A stretch of 39,887 nucleotides of DNA from an uncultured Christensenella sp. (GTDB taxonomy: Bacteria; Bacillota; Clostridia; Christensenellales; UBA3700), in assembly GCA_910579785.1 (NCBI GenBank), contig CAJTVJ010000015.1, positions 1 through 39,887 on the forward strand, read 5' to 3'. The notes beneath the pieces were generated by a model that was not told the DNA's origin, did no database searches, and saw only the letters and a program-made list of their open reading frames with translations. Numbering within the stretch: position 1 is the first letter of the stretch; every line of letters begins with the position of its first letter. The position numbers and the translations under genes are program-made. Below are positions 23,198 to 32,127 of this stretch, in pieces.

Positions 23198-23641
23198 CTA
23201 CTTTTCCTCTATAAAATCATAATACAACTTTCCGTCCAAATGGTCTATCTCGTGACAAAACGCCCTTGCTATAAAGCCCTCTGCCGTCACGCTCATCTCC
23301 TTGCCGTGGCGGTCTTGATAGTCCACCGTAACCCTAAAAGGTCTCTTGACGTTGCCGCTCTTGTTGGGAACGCTCAGACATGCTTCGGGACCTATCTGCG
23401 AGCCTTTGGTCTTGACAATGACGGGATTGACAAACTCTATATAAAAGTCGTCGACCATCACGACAGCCACGCGGCGTAATATCCCCACCTGCGGTCCGGC
23501 AAGTCCCACGCCGTCAGCCTTTATCATAGTCTCTTTCATATCGTCGAGAAGCCTGCCCAATTTGTCGTCAAATATCTCCACGGGACGGCATATCTTGCGA
23601 AGCGTCGGATTGGGATCTTTTACTATATCTCTCAAAGCCAT
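23198..23641 (-). CDS. def: Peptide deformylase
   Basis: Removes the N-formyl group from nascent proteins; Fe2+ or Zn2+ enzyme. The 147-aa protein has the three catalytic motifs: GLAGPQVG (usual GLAAPQVG), EACLSVP (usual EGCLSVP) and HEIDHLDG. The metal ligands Cys (motif 2) and both His plus the catalytic Glu (motif 3) are all kept. The G-to-A change in motif 2 and the A-to-G change in motif 1 are mild. GGAGAAAT before the ATG gives the RBS. It lies between priA and fmt as in B. subtilis. Confidence 0.96.
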   Translation of the reverse strand: MALRDIVKDPNPTLRKICRPVEIFDDKLGRLLDDMKETMIKADGVGLAGPQVGILRRVAVVMVDDFYIEFVNPVIVKTKGSQIGPEACLSVPNKSGNVKRPFRVTVDYQDRHGKEMSVTAEGFIARAFCHEIDHLDGKLYYDFIEEK

Positions 23642-23649
23642 AATTTCTC

Positions 23650-25845
23650 CTATGCCATATTCTGCGGATCGAGCTCTGCAAAGACGCTTACGCCGCGGCT
23701 TTGATAAGCCTCAATCGTCTCATAGAATTTGGCTATTATTTTACTCTCGTTGTCTCTCTTTATCCTCGCTATTATCTGATAGCGAAATTTATTTTGTATT
23801 CTGCCAAGCGGCGCTTTCATCGCCTGGATATATATAAAATCATGCGAATTATCCTGCGCGTACGCCAACAGCTTTCTGTATATCGACTTGGCGCAGTCGA
23901 TGACCTTTTCTTCGTCCTCCGACGTCATAAGCACTCTTATTATCTTGGTGTACGGAGGAAAATTGGTAGTCTTACGTACGTTGTTTTCCTTTTGGAAAAA
24001 GCCCTCGTAGTCGTATTTTGCGGCGTACCTGTATACGTAATGATTGGGTGCATACGTCTGCAATATCACCTTGCCGCCCTTGTCGCTCCTGCCCGCTCTG
24101 CCAGCAACCTGCGTGACGAGCTGAAAAGTCCTCTCGTTGGAGCGATAGTCCTGATGGTAAAGGCTCATATCCGCGTCTAGTATGCCAACAAGAGTTACGT
24201 CGGGAAAGTCATGCCCCTTTGCAATCATCTGCGTACCGACGAGTATCTGCGCTTCTTTTGCGCCGAATGCTCCCAATATGTCGAGATAAGCTGTCTTTGT
24301 CGTCGTGGTCTCATTGTCCATTCTCAACACGTTGACGTCGGGAAGTATCCTCTTTATCTCCTCGACCACTCTCTGCGTGCCGATCTTGCCGTACCTTATA
24401 TTGCTCGCGCCGCAGTCGGGACACTTTGTCAGCATCTTATATCTCTTGCCGCAGTAATGACATTTGAGTTGATCGTCCACCGAGTGATACGTCAAAGATA
24501 CGTCGCAATCCGTGCATTTGGCGATATATCCGCATTTGCGGCACATGACGAAGGAAGAATGACCTCTGCGGTTGAGGAATATCATAACCTGCTCGCCTCT
24601 CTTGACTGTGTCAACGATCGACTTTTCCAACTTGGCGGAAAACATTGAGTCGTTGCCCATCAAAAGCTCGTTGGACATATTGACTATATCTATCGACGGC
24701 ATGCCCTTGTCGGATATCCTCTCGTTCATCACCGCAATATCGTACTCGCCGTTCTTTGCAAGAAGATAGCTCTCAATGGACGGCGTCGCGCTGCCGAGCA
24801 CGACTTTTGCTCCGTTAAACCCCGCTCTGAATCTTGCGATATCCACGGTGCGATAACGGGGATTAGACTCGCTGACGTAACTCGCGTCATGCTCTTCGTC
24901 GACTATTATAAGCCCAAGATTTTTCATCGGCGCAAATACGGCCGACCGCGCGCCGACTGCAATCTTGGCTTCGCCTTTTAAAAGTCTGCGCCACTCGTCA
25001 TATCTTTCGCCGTCGCTAAGTCCGCTGTGCAGCATAGCCACGCTGTCGCCGAAATATCCTCTGAAATTGCGCAGCATCTGCGGCGTGAGCGATATCTCCG
25101 GCACAAGCATTATTGCAGTCTTGCCCTCGTCCAACGTCCTCTTGATAGCGTTGATATATACCAACGTCTTGCCGCTTCCCGTCACTCCGTGAAGCAGGAC
25201 GACGTCCTTTGGCGAGTTGAATATCCTCTCCAACGCAAATTTCTGAGACGACCTCAGAGCGACTTCGTCAGCCCTGCCTTTTATCGAACTCATTGGTTTG
25301 CGCTCTACCTCTTCCATACTCTTGACAATGATATTCTTGTCAATAAGCGCTTTAATCGCGCTTGCTGAAAATTCATTGGAGAGCGCAGTGAGATATTCTC
25401 CGCCCTCTTTAAGTCTCTCGACAAGCATAAGCTGACTCTTTGCCCTAATGGGTATAAGCGCGAGTATGCTCTCCATATCCATATCGGGATTGAGAGAAAG
25501 ATACTGCCGCGTCAGCTCTTTTATACGTCCGCCGCGCAGCTTTGAGGGAATGAACAGCCTAAGAGAATCAACGTATCGTATATAAAACTTGTCTTTCATA
25601 TACCGCATTAGCTGCAACATTTCTTCGCTTATACATACAAAGTCGTCGAGTACTGCCTCGACGGATCTCAAAGACTCGACTTGCGAATGCGCCGCAATGT
25701 CAATGCAAAATCCCTCTATCCGTCTCATACCAAACGGAACGATAACTCTCGATCCTTTTTGTACGTCAAGATCAGGAGGGATGTCGTAATCAAATATCTT
25801 ATCTGTCTGCGAATTGCTGATATCAACGATAACTCTTGCTATCAT
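23650..25845 (-). CDS. priA: Primosomal protein N' (replication restart helicase PriA)
   Basis: PriA recognises stalled forks and reloads the replicative helicase. The 731-aa protein has the 3'-binding N-domain, Walker A GVTGSGKT, DEEHDASY as motif II and SATPSIES as motif III. The zinc-binding insertion has its cysteine pairs (CRKCGYIAKCTDC and CHYCGKRYKMLTKCPDC). VGTQMIAKGHDFP and QVAGRAGR follow in the second helicase domain. Length is normal. The start overlaps the coaBC stop by 4 nt. Confidence 0.97.
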   Translation of the reverse strand: MIARVIVDISNSQTDKIFDYDIPPDLDVQKGSRVIVPFGMRRIEGFCIDIAAHSQVESLRSVEAVLDDFVCISEEMLQLMRYMKDKFYIRYVDSLRLFIPSKLRGGRIKELTRQYLSLNPDMDMESILALIPIRAKSQLMLVERLKEGGEYLTALSNEFSASAIKALIDKNIIVKSMEEVERKPMSSIKGRADEVALRSSQKFALERIFNSPKDVVLLHGVTGSGKTLVYINAIKRTLDEGKTAIMLVPEISLTPQMLRNFRGYFGDSVAMLHSGLSDGERYDEWRRLLKGEAKIAVGARSAVFAPMKNLGLIIVDEEHDASYVSESNPRYRTVDIARFRAGFNGAKVVLGSATPSIESYLLAKNGEYDIAVMNERISDKGMPSIDIVNMSNELLMGNDSMFSAKLEKSIVDTVKRGEQVMIFLNRRGHSSFVMCRKCGYIAKCTDCDVSLTYHSVDDQLKCHYCGKRYKMLTKCPDCGASNIRYGKIGTQRVVEEIKRILPDVNVLRMDNETTTTKTAYLDILGAFGAKEAQILVGTQMIAKGHDFPDVTLVGILDADMSLYHQDYRSNERTFQLVTQVAGRAGRSDKGGKVILQTYAPNHYVYRYAAKYDYEGFFQKENNVRKTTNFPPYTKIIRVLMTSEDEEKVIDCAKSIYRKLLAYAQDNSHDFIYIQAMKAPLGRIQNKFRYQIIARIKRDNESKIIAKFYETIEAYQSRGVSVFAELDPQNMA

Positions 25846-27023
25846 TTCAACGCCTCGTCAAGAATTATACCGGCGACTTTGCTCTTGGACAATACGGGAT
25901 AACATTTTCTCATTCCGTTTCGTTTAATCAACGTGACGACGTTGGTGTCCACGTCAAATCCGGCGCCCTTTTCCGTCACGTCGTTGGCGACTACCATATC
26001 GGCATTTTTATCGGCAAGTTTATCCTTGGCGTAAGTAAAAAGATTTTGCGTCTCGGCAGAAAATATGATAAGTTTTCTATGCTCTTTGACCTGCCCCACA
26101 GCCTTGGCTATGTCGGGATTTTTGACAAGATGCAAGGTTATCTCGTCGCCTTTGAGCTTTTGCCTTATCTCCGCGGCCGGTCTGTAATCGCTGGGCGCAG
26201 CCGCCTTGATTATCATATCGCAATCGCTGTAATTCGCCATAACGGCGTCATACATCTGCGCCGTGCTCTCCACAGATATCACTTTGGTGATATACTTTGG
26301 CACCTCGACCTGCACTAAGCCTTTGACAAGCACGACTTCGCCGCCTCGCTTGACGACCTCTTTTGCTATCTCTATGCCCATCTTGCCGGAAGAGCGGTTG
26401 GTGATAAACCTCACTCCGTCGATATTCTCTCTCGTCGCACCTGCTGTGACAAGCACCTTCTTGCCCTCGTAATCGCGCTTTGGCAAAAGCCTGTATATCA
26501 CCTCGTTTACAATATCGGCAGGCTCTGCCATCTTGCCCTTACCGCTGTCTCCGCAGGCAAGTCTGCCTTCAACAGGGTCGACGATAATCACGCCCCGTCT
26601 TCTCAACTTTTTGAGATTGTCTCTGACGGTGGGGCTGTCGTACATATTGGTGTTCATTGCAGGCGCAATGACAATAGGGCACTTCAACGCAAGACAGGTC
26701 GTGGTCAGCATATCGTCGGCAATGCCGTCTGCAAGCTTTGCAATGACGTTGGCTGTCGCAGGAGCGACGACGCATATATCGGCTTTTTTTGCAAGCGAGA
26801 TATGCTCGACTTCCCACTGCCTGTCTTTGTCAAACATATCGACAACGACCCTTCTTGCCGACAAAGTCTCAAAGCTCAAAGGCGAAACAAACTCGGTGGC
26901 GTGGCTTGTCATAATGACGTCCACGCCCGCTCCGAGTTTTTTCAATCTTGACACTATATCGCACGACTTATAGCAAGCTATACCGCCGCTGACGCCCAAC
27001 AACACGTTGAAGTTTGACAACAT
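25842..27023 (-). CDS. coaBC: Bifunctional phosphopantothenoylcysteine decarboxylase / synthetase
   Basis: Carries out two steps of coenzyme A synthesis: CoaB ligates cysteine to 4'-phosphopantothenate using CTP, and CoaC, an FMN enzyme, decarboxylates the product. In the 393-aa protein, residues 1 to about 180 are the CoaC flavoprotein domain, with GVSGGIACYKS, the conserved His of VEHISLA, PAMNTNMYDSP and LACGDSGKGKM. The CoaB domain follows with VTAGATRENIDGVRFITNRSSGKMG and a late AAPSDYRP. Length is normal. It lies between rpoZ and priA, as in B. subtilis. Confidence 0.97.
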   Translation of the reverse strand: MLSNFNVLLGVSGGIACYKSCDIVSRLKKLGAGVDVIMTSHATEFVSPLSFETLSARRVVVDMFDKDRQWEVEHISLAKKADICVVAPATANVIAKLADGIADDMLTTTCLALKCPIVIAPAMNTNMYDSPTVRDNLKKLRRRGVIIVDPVEGRLACGDSGKGKMAEPADIVNEVIYRLLPKRDYEGKKVLVTAGATRENIDGVRFITNRSSGKMGIEIAKEVVKRGGEVVLVKGLVQVEVPKYITKVISVESTAQMYDAVMANYSDCDMIIKAAAPSDYRPAAEIRQKLKGDEITLHLVKNPDIAKAVGQVKEHRKLIIFSAETQNLFTYAKDKLADKNADMVVANDVTEKGAGFDVDTNVVTLIKRNGMRKCYPVLSKSKVAGIILDEALK

Positions 27024-27039
27024 ATAAGTTCACCTTTTG

Positions 27040-27240
27040 TTACTGATTGTCTCTCTTGACTTCTACGCCGCCGTTGTATACTTCTTCCGCAGCATAACTT
27101 ATCGACTTTTTACCCGACTTTTCCAATACTTCGGGATATTGAGTCTCCAACTGTCTTGCTCTCTTTGCCACACCGCATACCAAAGCATAACGGCATTCGG
27201 CTTTTTTGATCAATTTGTCGATCGGTGGATCAATCATCAT
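27040..27240 (-). CDS. rpoZ: DNA-directed RNA polymerase subunit omega
   Basis: A 66-aa omega subunit that helps assemble the beta' subunit. It shows the typical IDPPIDKLIKKAECRYALVCGVAKRARQL, split here by family convention into a PxIDxLxxK start and the YxLV...KRARQL helix. GGAGG in the gmk 3' end lies 9 nt before the first of two adjacent ATGs; the first was chosen. It follows gmk with a 2-nt gap, the conserved gmk-rpoZ-coaBC order. Confidence 0.95.
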   Translation of the reverse strand: MMIDPPIDKLIKKAECRYALVCGVAKRARQLETQYPEVLEKSGKKSISYAAEEVYNGGVEVKRDNQ

Positions 27241-27242
27241 AT

Positions 27243-27857
27243 CTATTTACCTCCTAAGATAAGATCGTCTATAAATTTTTTGTTGTTTTTTACTTTGCAT
27301 TTCTCTGCCTGTATTATTGATATTATATCGTCTGCGCCTTGCTGGGCGTCTTCGTTGACGACGATATAATCGTAAAATACGGCTTGTTTGAGTTCTTTAA
27401 GCGCGCTTTGGGTGCGCAGTTTTATCTGCTCTTCGCTCTCCGTCGAGCGATTGCGCAGTCTCTCCTCTATTGTCGAACGCTTGGCAGGCGAAATAAATAC
27501 CATCACGCAGTCGGGATATACGTTTTTGACTTCAAGCGCGCCTTCGGTGTCTATCTCCAACACGACGTCATAGCCCTCGCCTAGTTGTTTCTCGACGTAA
27601 AAACGCGGCGTGCCGTAAGACTTCCCGTACACGCTCTTGCACTCCAAAAACTCGCCGTCTTTTTTCATTGCCTGAAATTCTTCCTCAGTCTTGAAAAAAT
27701 AGTTGACCCCATCGACCTCTTTGTCTCTCGGAGCTCTTGTCGTAACCGACACCGAATATTTTAGGTTGGGATATTTCGACGCGGTGTGCGCCAAAACCGT
27801 GCCTTTGCCGGCTCCGCTAGGTCCCGATACGACTATCAACAATCCCTTCTTTTCCAT
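27243..27857 (-). CDS. gmk: Guanylate kinase
   Basis: Phosphorylates GMP (and dGMP) to GDP with ATP. The 204-aa protein has the P-loop SGPSGAGKGT (about 10-19), the GMP-site SVTTRAPRDKEVDGVNYFF, FLECKSVYGKSYGT and VLEIDTEGA, followed by IFISP-like VFISPAKRSTIEERL. It lies 9 nt after yicC. In B. subtilis remA sits between them; there is no room for it here. Confidence 0.97.
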   Translation of the reverse strand: MEKKGLLIVVSGPSGAGKGTVLAHTASKYPNLKYSVSVTTRAPRDKEVDGVNYFFKTEEEFQAMKKDGEFLECKSVYGKSYGTPRFYVEKQLGEGYDVVLEIDTEGALEVKNVYPDCVMVFISPAKRSTIEERLRNRSTESEEQIKLRTQSALKELKQAVFYDYIVVNEDAQQGADDIISIIQAEKCKVKNNKKFIDDLILGGK

Positions 27858-27866
27858 AGTGTCCTC

Positions 27867-28757
27867 TTATTCAAGATTTTGCACTTGTTCTCTCATCTTT
27901 TCTATCTCGCTCTTTAAGAATATCACGCATTCGGTGATTTGAGCGTTGTTGCATTTGCTGCCTATCGTGTTGGTCTCTCTGTTCATTTCCTGAACGATAA
28001 AATCAAGTTTTTTGCCCACCGCTCCGCCGTCTTTGAGTATTTCTTTAAAATGCGAGATATGGGTATGCAACCTTGTGATTTCCTCGTCGATACATATTCT
28101 GTCGCTGAAAAACGCCACTTCATTCAAAAGCTTGTCCTCGTCGAGCGGCACTTCCTGCAAATATTCTTTTATCCTTGCAGACAGCTTGTCTCTGTATTCC
28201 TCCAAGGTCTTTGGAGCCAGCTGCTCAATCTTGGGAATAGTCGCCTCTATATTGTCAAGCTTGGCAAGCAAATCTTTGGCAAGAGACTCGCCCTCGCGTC
28301 TTCGCATGACGTTGAGACTGTCAAGAGCGTGCGCGCATGCCTGCATAACCAGCCGGGCGATAAAATCCTCGTCCTCTTCTTCCTCAGTCTCTCTTGTGAT
28401 GACGTCGGGCATACGCATGACTTCGCTTACGTAAAAGTTGTTTTGGATAAGACACCTGCCTTGCAGTTCTCTCGCCGCAAGCACGTACTTGGCGGCAAGG
28501 TCGTAGTCGACTTTGAATGCGTTTTGCTGTTTTTCTCTATCGTCGTCAAAGCTTATGAAGAGATCTATATGTCCGCGGCTTATCGACTTCTGAATTGCCT
28601 TGCGCAGTCCGTCTTCGGCAAACATCAACGACTTAGGCAATTTCAAGCCGAGGTCCAAAAATCTGTGATTGACAGATTTCAACTCAACCGTCGCCTTCCT
28701 GCCGTCTTGTTCAGCAACTCCTTTGCCGTATCCCGTCATACTGAATATGTCGCTCAT
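27867..28757 (-). CDS. YicC/YloC family endoribonuclease
   Basis: A 296-aa YicC-like protein. The N-terminus has the diagnostic MTGYGKGVAEQDG and ELKSVNHRFLDLGLKLP, and the C-terminus has FIVQEMNRETNTIGSKCNN followed by the EIEKMREQVQN end. Family members were shown to act as endoribonucleases on small RNAs; the role in Clostridia is unsettled. It heads the yicC-gmk-rpoZ block and lies 12 nt after the hydrogenase gene, so it is likely cotranscribed with it. Confidence 0.94.
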   Translation of the reverse strand: MSDIFSMTGYGKGVAEQDGRKATVELKSVNHRFLDLGLKLPKSLMFAEDGLRKAIQKSISRGHIDLFISFDDDREKQQNAFKVDYDLAAKYVLAARELQGRCLIQNNFYVSEVMRMPDVITRETEEEEDEDFIARLVMQACAHALDSLNVMRRREGESLAKDLLAKLDNIEATIPKIEQLAPKTLEEYRDKLSARIKEYLQEVPLDEDKLLNEVAFFSDRICIDEEITRLHTHISHFKEILKDGGAVGKKLDFIVQEMNRETNTIGSKCNNAQITECVIFLKSEIEKMREQVQNLE

Positions 28758-28769
28758 ATTGCCGCTCCC

Positions 28770-30194
28770 TTATTTATTATCCTTAAAGCTGTCGTGATAC
28801 ATCTCCACCGCGCTGTCAATACCTTTGTGCGAAGCGTTGGTGGAATACTTGTTGATCTCGTCTATATTCTTGGAGTCGTGGTGCAACGAAAGCGCGCCGT
28901 TGAGACATCCTCCGTCGCAAGCCATACCCTCAAAGAAGTTGGCTGTCGTCTTGTTGAATTTGAGTTTGAGAAGATTGGCTCTGCACTCGTCGATACCGCT
29001 CATTGCGACAGGTTCTACACCCTCGGCAAGCTTGGATATGTCGGCGGAAATTCCTCCGCACTTGGCAAATACTCTTCCCATATCGGACGCGTCGTCAATA
29101 TTCATTTCTTCCTGCACGAGAAGGTCGACTTTTCTTGCGTCAAGCAACGCCTGCAACTCTTCAAAAGATATCACGCTGTCTATCGCGCCCTGCGTCTTCT
29201 CCATTCTGTATTCAAGCTTTTTGCTGGTGCAAGGTCCGATAAAGACTGTCTTGATGCCCGGATATTTACGTTTGAGCAGCATAGCCGTCTCAACCATTGG
29301 CGAAGGCGACGAAGAAATATATTTGACAAGCTCAGGGAAGTTCTTCTCTATAAACATCACGAAGGAAGGACAGCAAGAAGTCGTCATTACCTTTTTCTCT
29401 TCAAACTCTTTCGCCTCTTTATAAAGCGTGATGTCCGCGCCCAAAGCCGCCTCGTATACTCTGTCGAATCCCAATGCCTTTATGCCTGTGACAAGCTGTC
29501 CGAAGCTGGCGGGTTTGAACTGCGACGCTATCGCCGGAGCGATTATCGCAAACACTCTGCCGCCGTTTTCCTTAGCCTCTTTGAGCAGATCCAACGTCTC
29601 GATGATAAAAGACTTGTCGACTATCGCGCCGAAAGGACAGTTGTATACGCAAGCTCCGCATGCGATACACTTGTCGTTGTCTATCTTTGCTCTGTCATAC
29701 TCGTCCATCGAAAGAGCCTTGACCTTACAGCTCTTGATACACGGACGCGACTGCTCTATTATTGCGTCGTACGGGCACGCCTTGGCGCATCTGCCGCACT
29801 TGATACATTTTGCCATATCTATCACAGGCTTGTTGTCCACGATCGTGATAGCGTCTTTGGGGCACGCCTCCTGACACTTGTGGACGATACATCCTCTGCA
29901 TGCCGGAGTTATGTACATGCCGCTGATAGGGCATGAATCGCAAGCCGCCTCTATTACCTCAACGATATTTGGGTTGGTCTTGTCTCCGCCGAGCGCAAGC
30001 TTTATTCTCTCTTGAACGATTGCCCTCTCTTTGTAGATACAGCACCTAAAACTCGGCTTAGGTCCCGGGGATATCGACTTGGGGATATCCATGTATATCT
30101 GAGACATATCTCCCTTATCGTATGCCTCTATCAACTGTTTTAGCACTTCGTATTTGAGTACCTGTACTCTCGTATCAAACTTATTCTTTGTCAT
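28770..30194 (-). CDS. Monomeric [FeFe] hydrogenase, group-B-like
   Basis: A 474-aa ferredoxin-linked hydrogenase, probably coupling H+/H2 to reduced ferredoxin during fermentation. An N-terminal domain has cysteine clusters for several Fe-S centres: CDSCP (85-89), CRGC...CQEACP (99-112), CIKCGRCAKACP (130-141) and CIACGACVYNCP (176-187). The H-cluster motifs follow: TSCCPSF (272-278), GPCTSKK (320-326) and EGMACDGGC (422-430). The TSCCPxF form, rather than TSCCPGW, and the short length point to group B. It lies 7 nt after the yfcE-like gene and 12 nt before yicC. No hydE, hydF or hydG maturases are in the window, though they would be required. Confidence 0.9.
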   Translation of the reverse strand: MTKNKFDTRVQVLKYEVLKQLIEAYDKGDMSQIYMDIPKSISPGPKPSFRCCIYKERAIVQERIKLALGGDKTNPNIVEVIEAACDSCPISGMYITPACRGCIVHKCQEACPKDAITIVDNKPVIDMAKCIKCGRCAKACPYDAIIEQSRPCIKSCKVKALSMDEYDRAKIDNDKCIACGACVYNCPFGAIVDKSFIIETLDLLKEAKENGGRVFAIIAPAIASQFKPASFGQLVTGIKALGFDRVYEAALGADITLYKEAKEFEEKKVMTTSCCPSFVMFIEKNFPELVKYISSSPSPMVETAMLLKRKYPGIKTVFIGPCTSKKLEYRMEKTQGAIDSVISFEELQALLDARKVDLLVQEEMNIDDASDMGRVFAKCGGISADISKLAEGVEPVAMSGIDECRANLLKLKFNKTTANFFEGMACDGGCLNGALSLHHDSKNIDEINKYSTNASHKGIDSAVEMYHDSFKDNK

Positions 30195-30201
30195 AAAGTT
30201 C

Positions 30202-30750
30202 TCACCTCGTCTTATTTATCTTTTTGCTGTCTATCAGTCGGCCGTCCATATCTTTGAGCGATATAACGCCGTCGTATATTGTCAAATAACTGTGCGCCGT
30301 ATTATCCTTCGGCAACGCTGCCGAGCCCGCATTCGCCACGACAACGCCGTCCACCTCTGTGATAAAACCCGTATGAAAATGTCCGTAACACATCACGTCG
30401 CCGGCATTGACAGGCATGTTGTCCTTATTGAATTTATGTCCGTGCGTAAGCGTTATCTTCACACCGTCTGCGAATATCTGCGAAAACTCGCTGAAATCAA
30501 ATTCGCTTATCAACGCGTCGACTTCGCTGTCGCAATTACCCTTTATCACCAAAAGCCTGTCTTTTAATGCGTTGAGTATCTTTGCGACCTGCATCGGCGC
30601 ATAGTCCTTGGATATCGGATTGCGCGGTCCAGGGTTGTATATATCGCCCAAAAGCACGAGGAGTTCTCCCTCTTCTCTCTCAAAGGCTTCTCTCACTTTG
30701 TCTGCATAATATGCCGAGCCGTGCAAATCGGACGCGATAACTATCTTCAT
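30202..30750 (-). CDS. YfcE-type metallophosphodiesterase
   Basis: A 182-aa calcineurin-like phosphoesterase with the metal-binding blocks ASDLHGS (DxH), GDIYNPG (GDxx), KGNCD (GNCD) and CYGHFHTG (GHxH). E. coli YfcE cleaves model phosphodiesters; the physiological substrate is unknown. The ATG at 30750 gives the family's normal MKIVIASDLHGS start and has GGAG about 9 nt upstream. An in-frame start at 30801 lies inside the aminotransferase gene. It is 5 nt after that gene and 7 nt before the hydrogenase. Confidence 0.9.
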   Translation of the reverse strand: MKIVIASDLHGSAYYADKVREAFEREEGELLVLLGDIYNPGPRNPISKDYAPMQVAKILNALKDRLLVIKGNCDSEVDALISEFDFSEFSQIFADGVKITLTHGHKFNKDNMPVNAGDVMCYGHFHTGFITEVDGVVVANAGSAALPKDNTAHSYLTIYDGVISLKDMDGRLIDSKKINKTR

Positions 30751-30755
30751 ATCAA

Positions 30756-32018
30756 TTACTCCGCAAGCAGTTTTTCTACGCAGGCATATTTGACGCAGCA
30801 CGTCAATATCTTGGTGGCAATGTCAAGGTCGCTGTCGGAAGTAAACGTCGGCGCAATTCTCAAAGTCCTGTCGTTGACGTCTCTGCCGTACGGGAATGGC
30901 GCGCCTGCCGCCGTCAAAGTCAAACCTGCCGTCTTGCAAAGCTGGCATACCCTCTTTGCGCAGCCGTCAAGCACGTCCAACGTGATGAAATATCCGCCGT
31001 TGGGGTTGGTCCAACTTGCGATACCGCTGTCATCGCCGAAGCTGTCGTCAAATTCTTTGATGAGCTTGTCAAACTTAGGTTTGATGATCTCTCTTTGTTT
31101 TTTCATTATCTCGCGCACGTTGTCCATGTCTTTGAGGAAGAGATAATGTATATACTGCCATACCTTGTTGTAACTTATAGTCTGCATGGTCAGATGCGAA
31201 AGTATGTCTTTGACGTTGTTGACGCTCGTCGCGATACAGCTCACGCCTGCGCCTGCCAAAGTGACCTTTGACGTCGAAGCAAATTGATATACTCTGTCTG
31301 CATGTCCTGCCTTGGCGCAAAGTTCCATTATATTGGCGAGATGATCGGATACGTCTGTCAAATCGTGTACGACGTACGCGTTGTCCCAGAATATCCTGAA
31401 ATCAGCGGCTTTCGTCGTCATAGTTGCAAGTCTTTCGACGACAGAATCGGCATACGTCACGCCCGTAGGATTGGAATACTTAGGCACGCACCAAATACCC
31501 TTGATACTCTCGTCGTTGGCAACAAGCTGCTCGACCAAGTCCATGTTGGGTCCCTTCTCGTCCATAGGCACGTTGATCATCTCTATGCCGAAATGCTCGC
31601 ATATCGCAAAGTGACGGTCGTATCCCGGTACCGGACAGAGGAACTTTATAGGAGCCGTATTCCAAGGCTTGGAGCCCATTATTCCAAACTGCAACGCCCT
31701 TTGTATCGTGTCGTACATGAGGTTGAGCGAACTGCTTCCGCCCAATATCACCTCTTTGACGTCGACGCCCAACATGTCGGCAAAGATCTTTTTGAGTTCA
31801 GGAATACCGTCGAGCATACCGTAATTGCGATAGCTCTTAGGCATATTCTCAATGCCTTCCGCGCTCAACATCGGCATAGCTATATCAAGCTGTTCGTTGC
31901 AAGGCTTACCTCTTGCGATGTCAACGCTGTAACCTTGGGATACAAGGTTGTCGTACTCTTTTTTCTGCAAATCGAAAATCTGTTGCAATTCTTCTTTTGA
32001 CAGTTGTCTGTAATCCAT
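30756..32018 (-). CDS. Aspartate aminotransferase, type Ic (PF12897-like)
   Basis: A 420-aa fold-type I PLP enzyme that swaps the amino group between aspartate and 2-oxoglutarate. PLP-site residues are Asn183 (KYSNPTG), Asp212 and Tyr215 (WDNAYVVHD), and the Schiff-base Lys251 in STSKVTLAGAG. The ARGKPCNEQLD start and GGSSSLNLMYD segment are typical of the subgroup long annotated as a putative aminotransferase and later shown to be AspAT Ic. It has its own promoter (32066-32094) and CGGAGAG before the ATG. It leads a possible operon aspAT-yfcE-hydrogenase-yicC and onward. Confidence 0.9.
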   Translation of the reverse strand: MDYRQLSKEELQQIFDLQKKEYDNLVSQGYSVDIARGKPCNEQLDIAMPMLSAEGIENMPKSYRNYGMLDGIPELKKIFADMLGVDVKEVILGGSSSLNLMYDTIQRALQFGIMGSKPWNTAPIKFLCPVPGYDRHFAICEHFGIEMINVPMDEKGPNMDLVEQLVANDESIKGIWCVPKYSNPTGVTYADSVVERLATMTTKAADFRIFWDNAYVVHDLTDVSDHLANIMELCAKAGHADRVYQFASTSKVTLAGAGVSCIATSVNNVKDILSHLTMQTISYNKVWQYIHYLFLKDMDNVREIMKKQREIIKPKFDKLIKEFDDSFGDDSGIASWTNPNGGYFITLDVLDGCAKRVCQLCKTAGLTLTAAGAPFPYGRDVNDRTLRIAPTFTSDSDLDIATKILTCCVKYACVEKLLAE

Positions 32019-32065
32019 ATATACTCTCCGTTGTAATATATTTTTATCTTTATTATATTTATGTT

Positions 32066-32094
32066 ATTTTATCATATTAAGCTGAATTAAGCAA
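32066..32094 (-). promoter_or_regulatory. Sigma-A promoter of the aminotransferase operon
   Basis: On the minus strand, TTGCTT (32094-32089), a 17-nt spacer and TAAAAT (32071-32066), about 48 nt before the start codon. No terminator hairpin was seen between the der stop and this promoter. Confidence 0.65.
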
Positions 32095-32127
32095 GGTTTT
32101 TGCAAAGTTTCCTTAATATTCCAGCGC

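Noticed and set aside
27939..29936. 665-codon open frame on the plus strand across yicC and the hydrogenase gene
   Set aside because: It is antisense to two clearly conserved genes; the open frame follows from their codon usage and the product has no recognisable domain.
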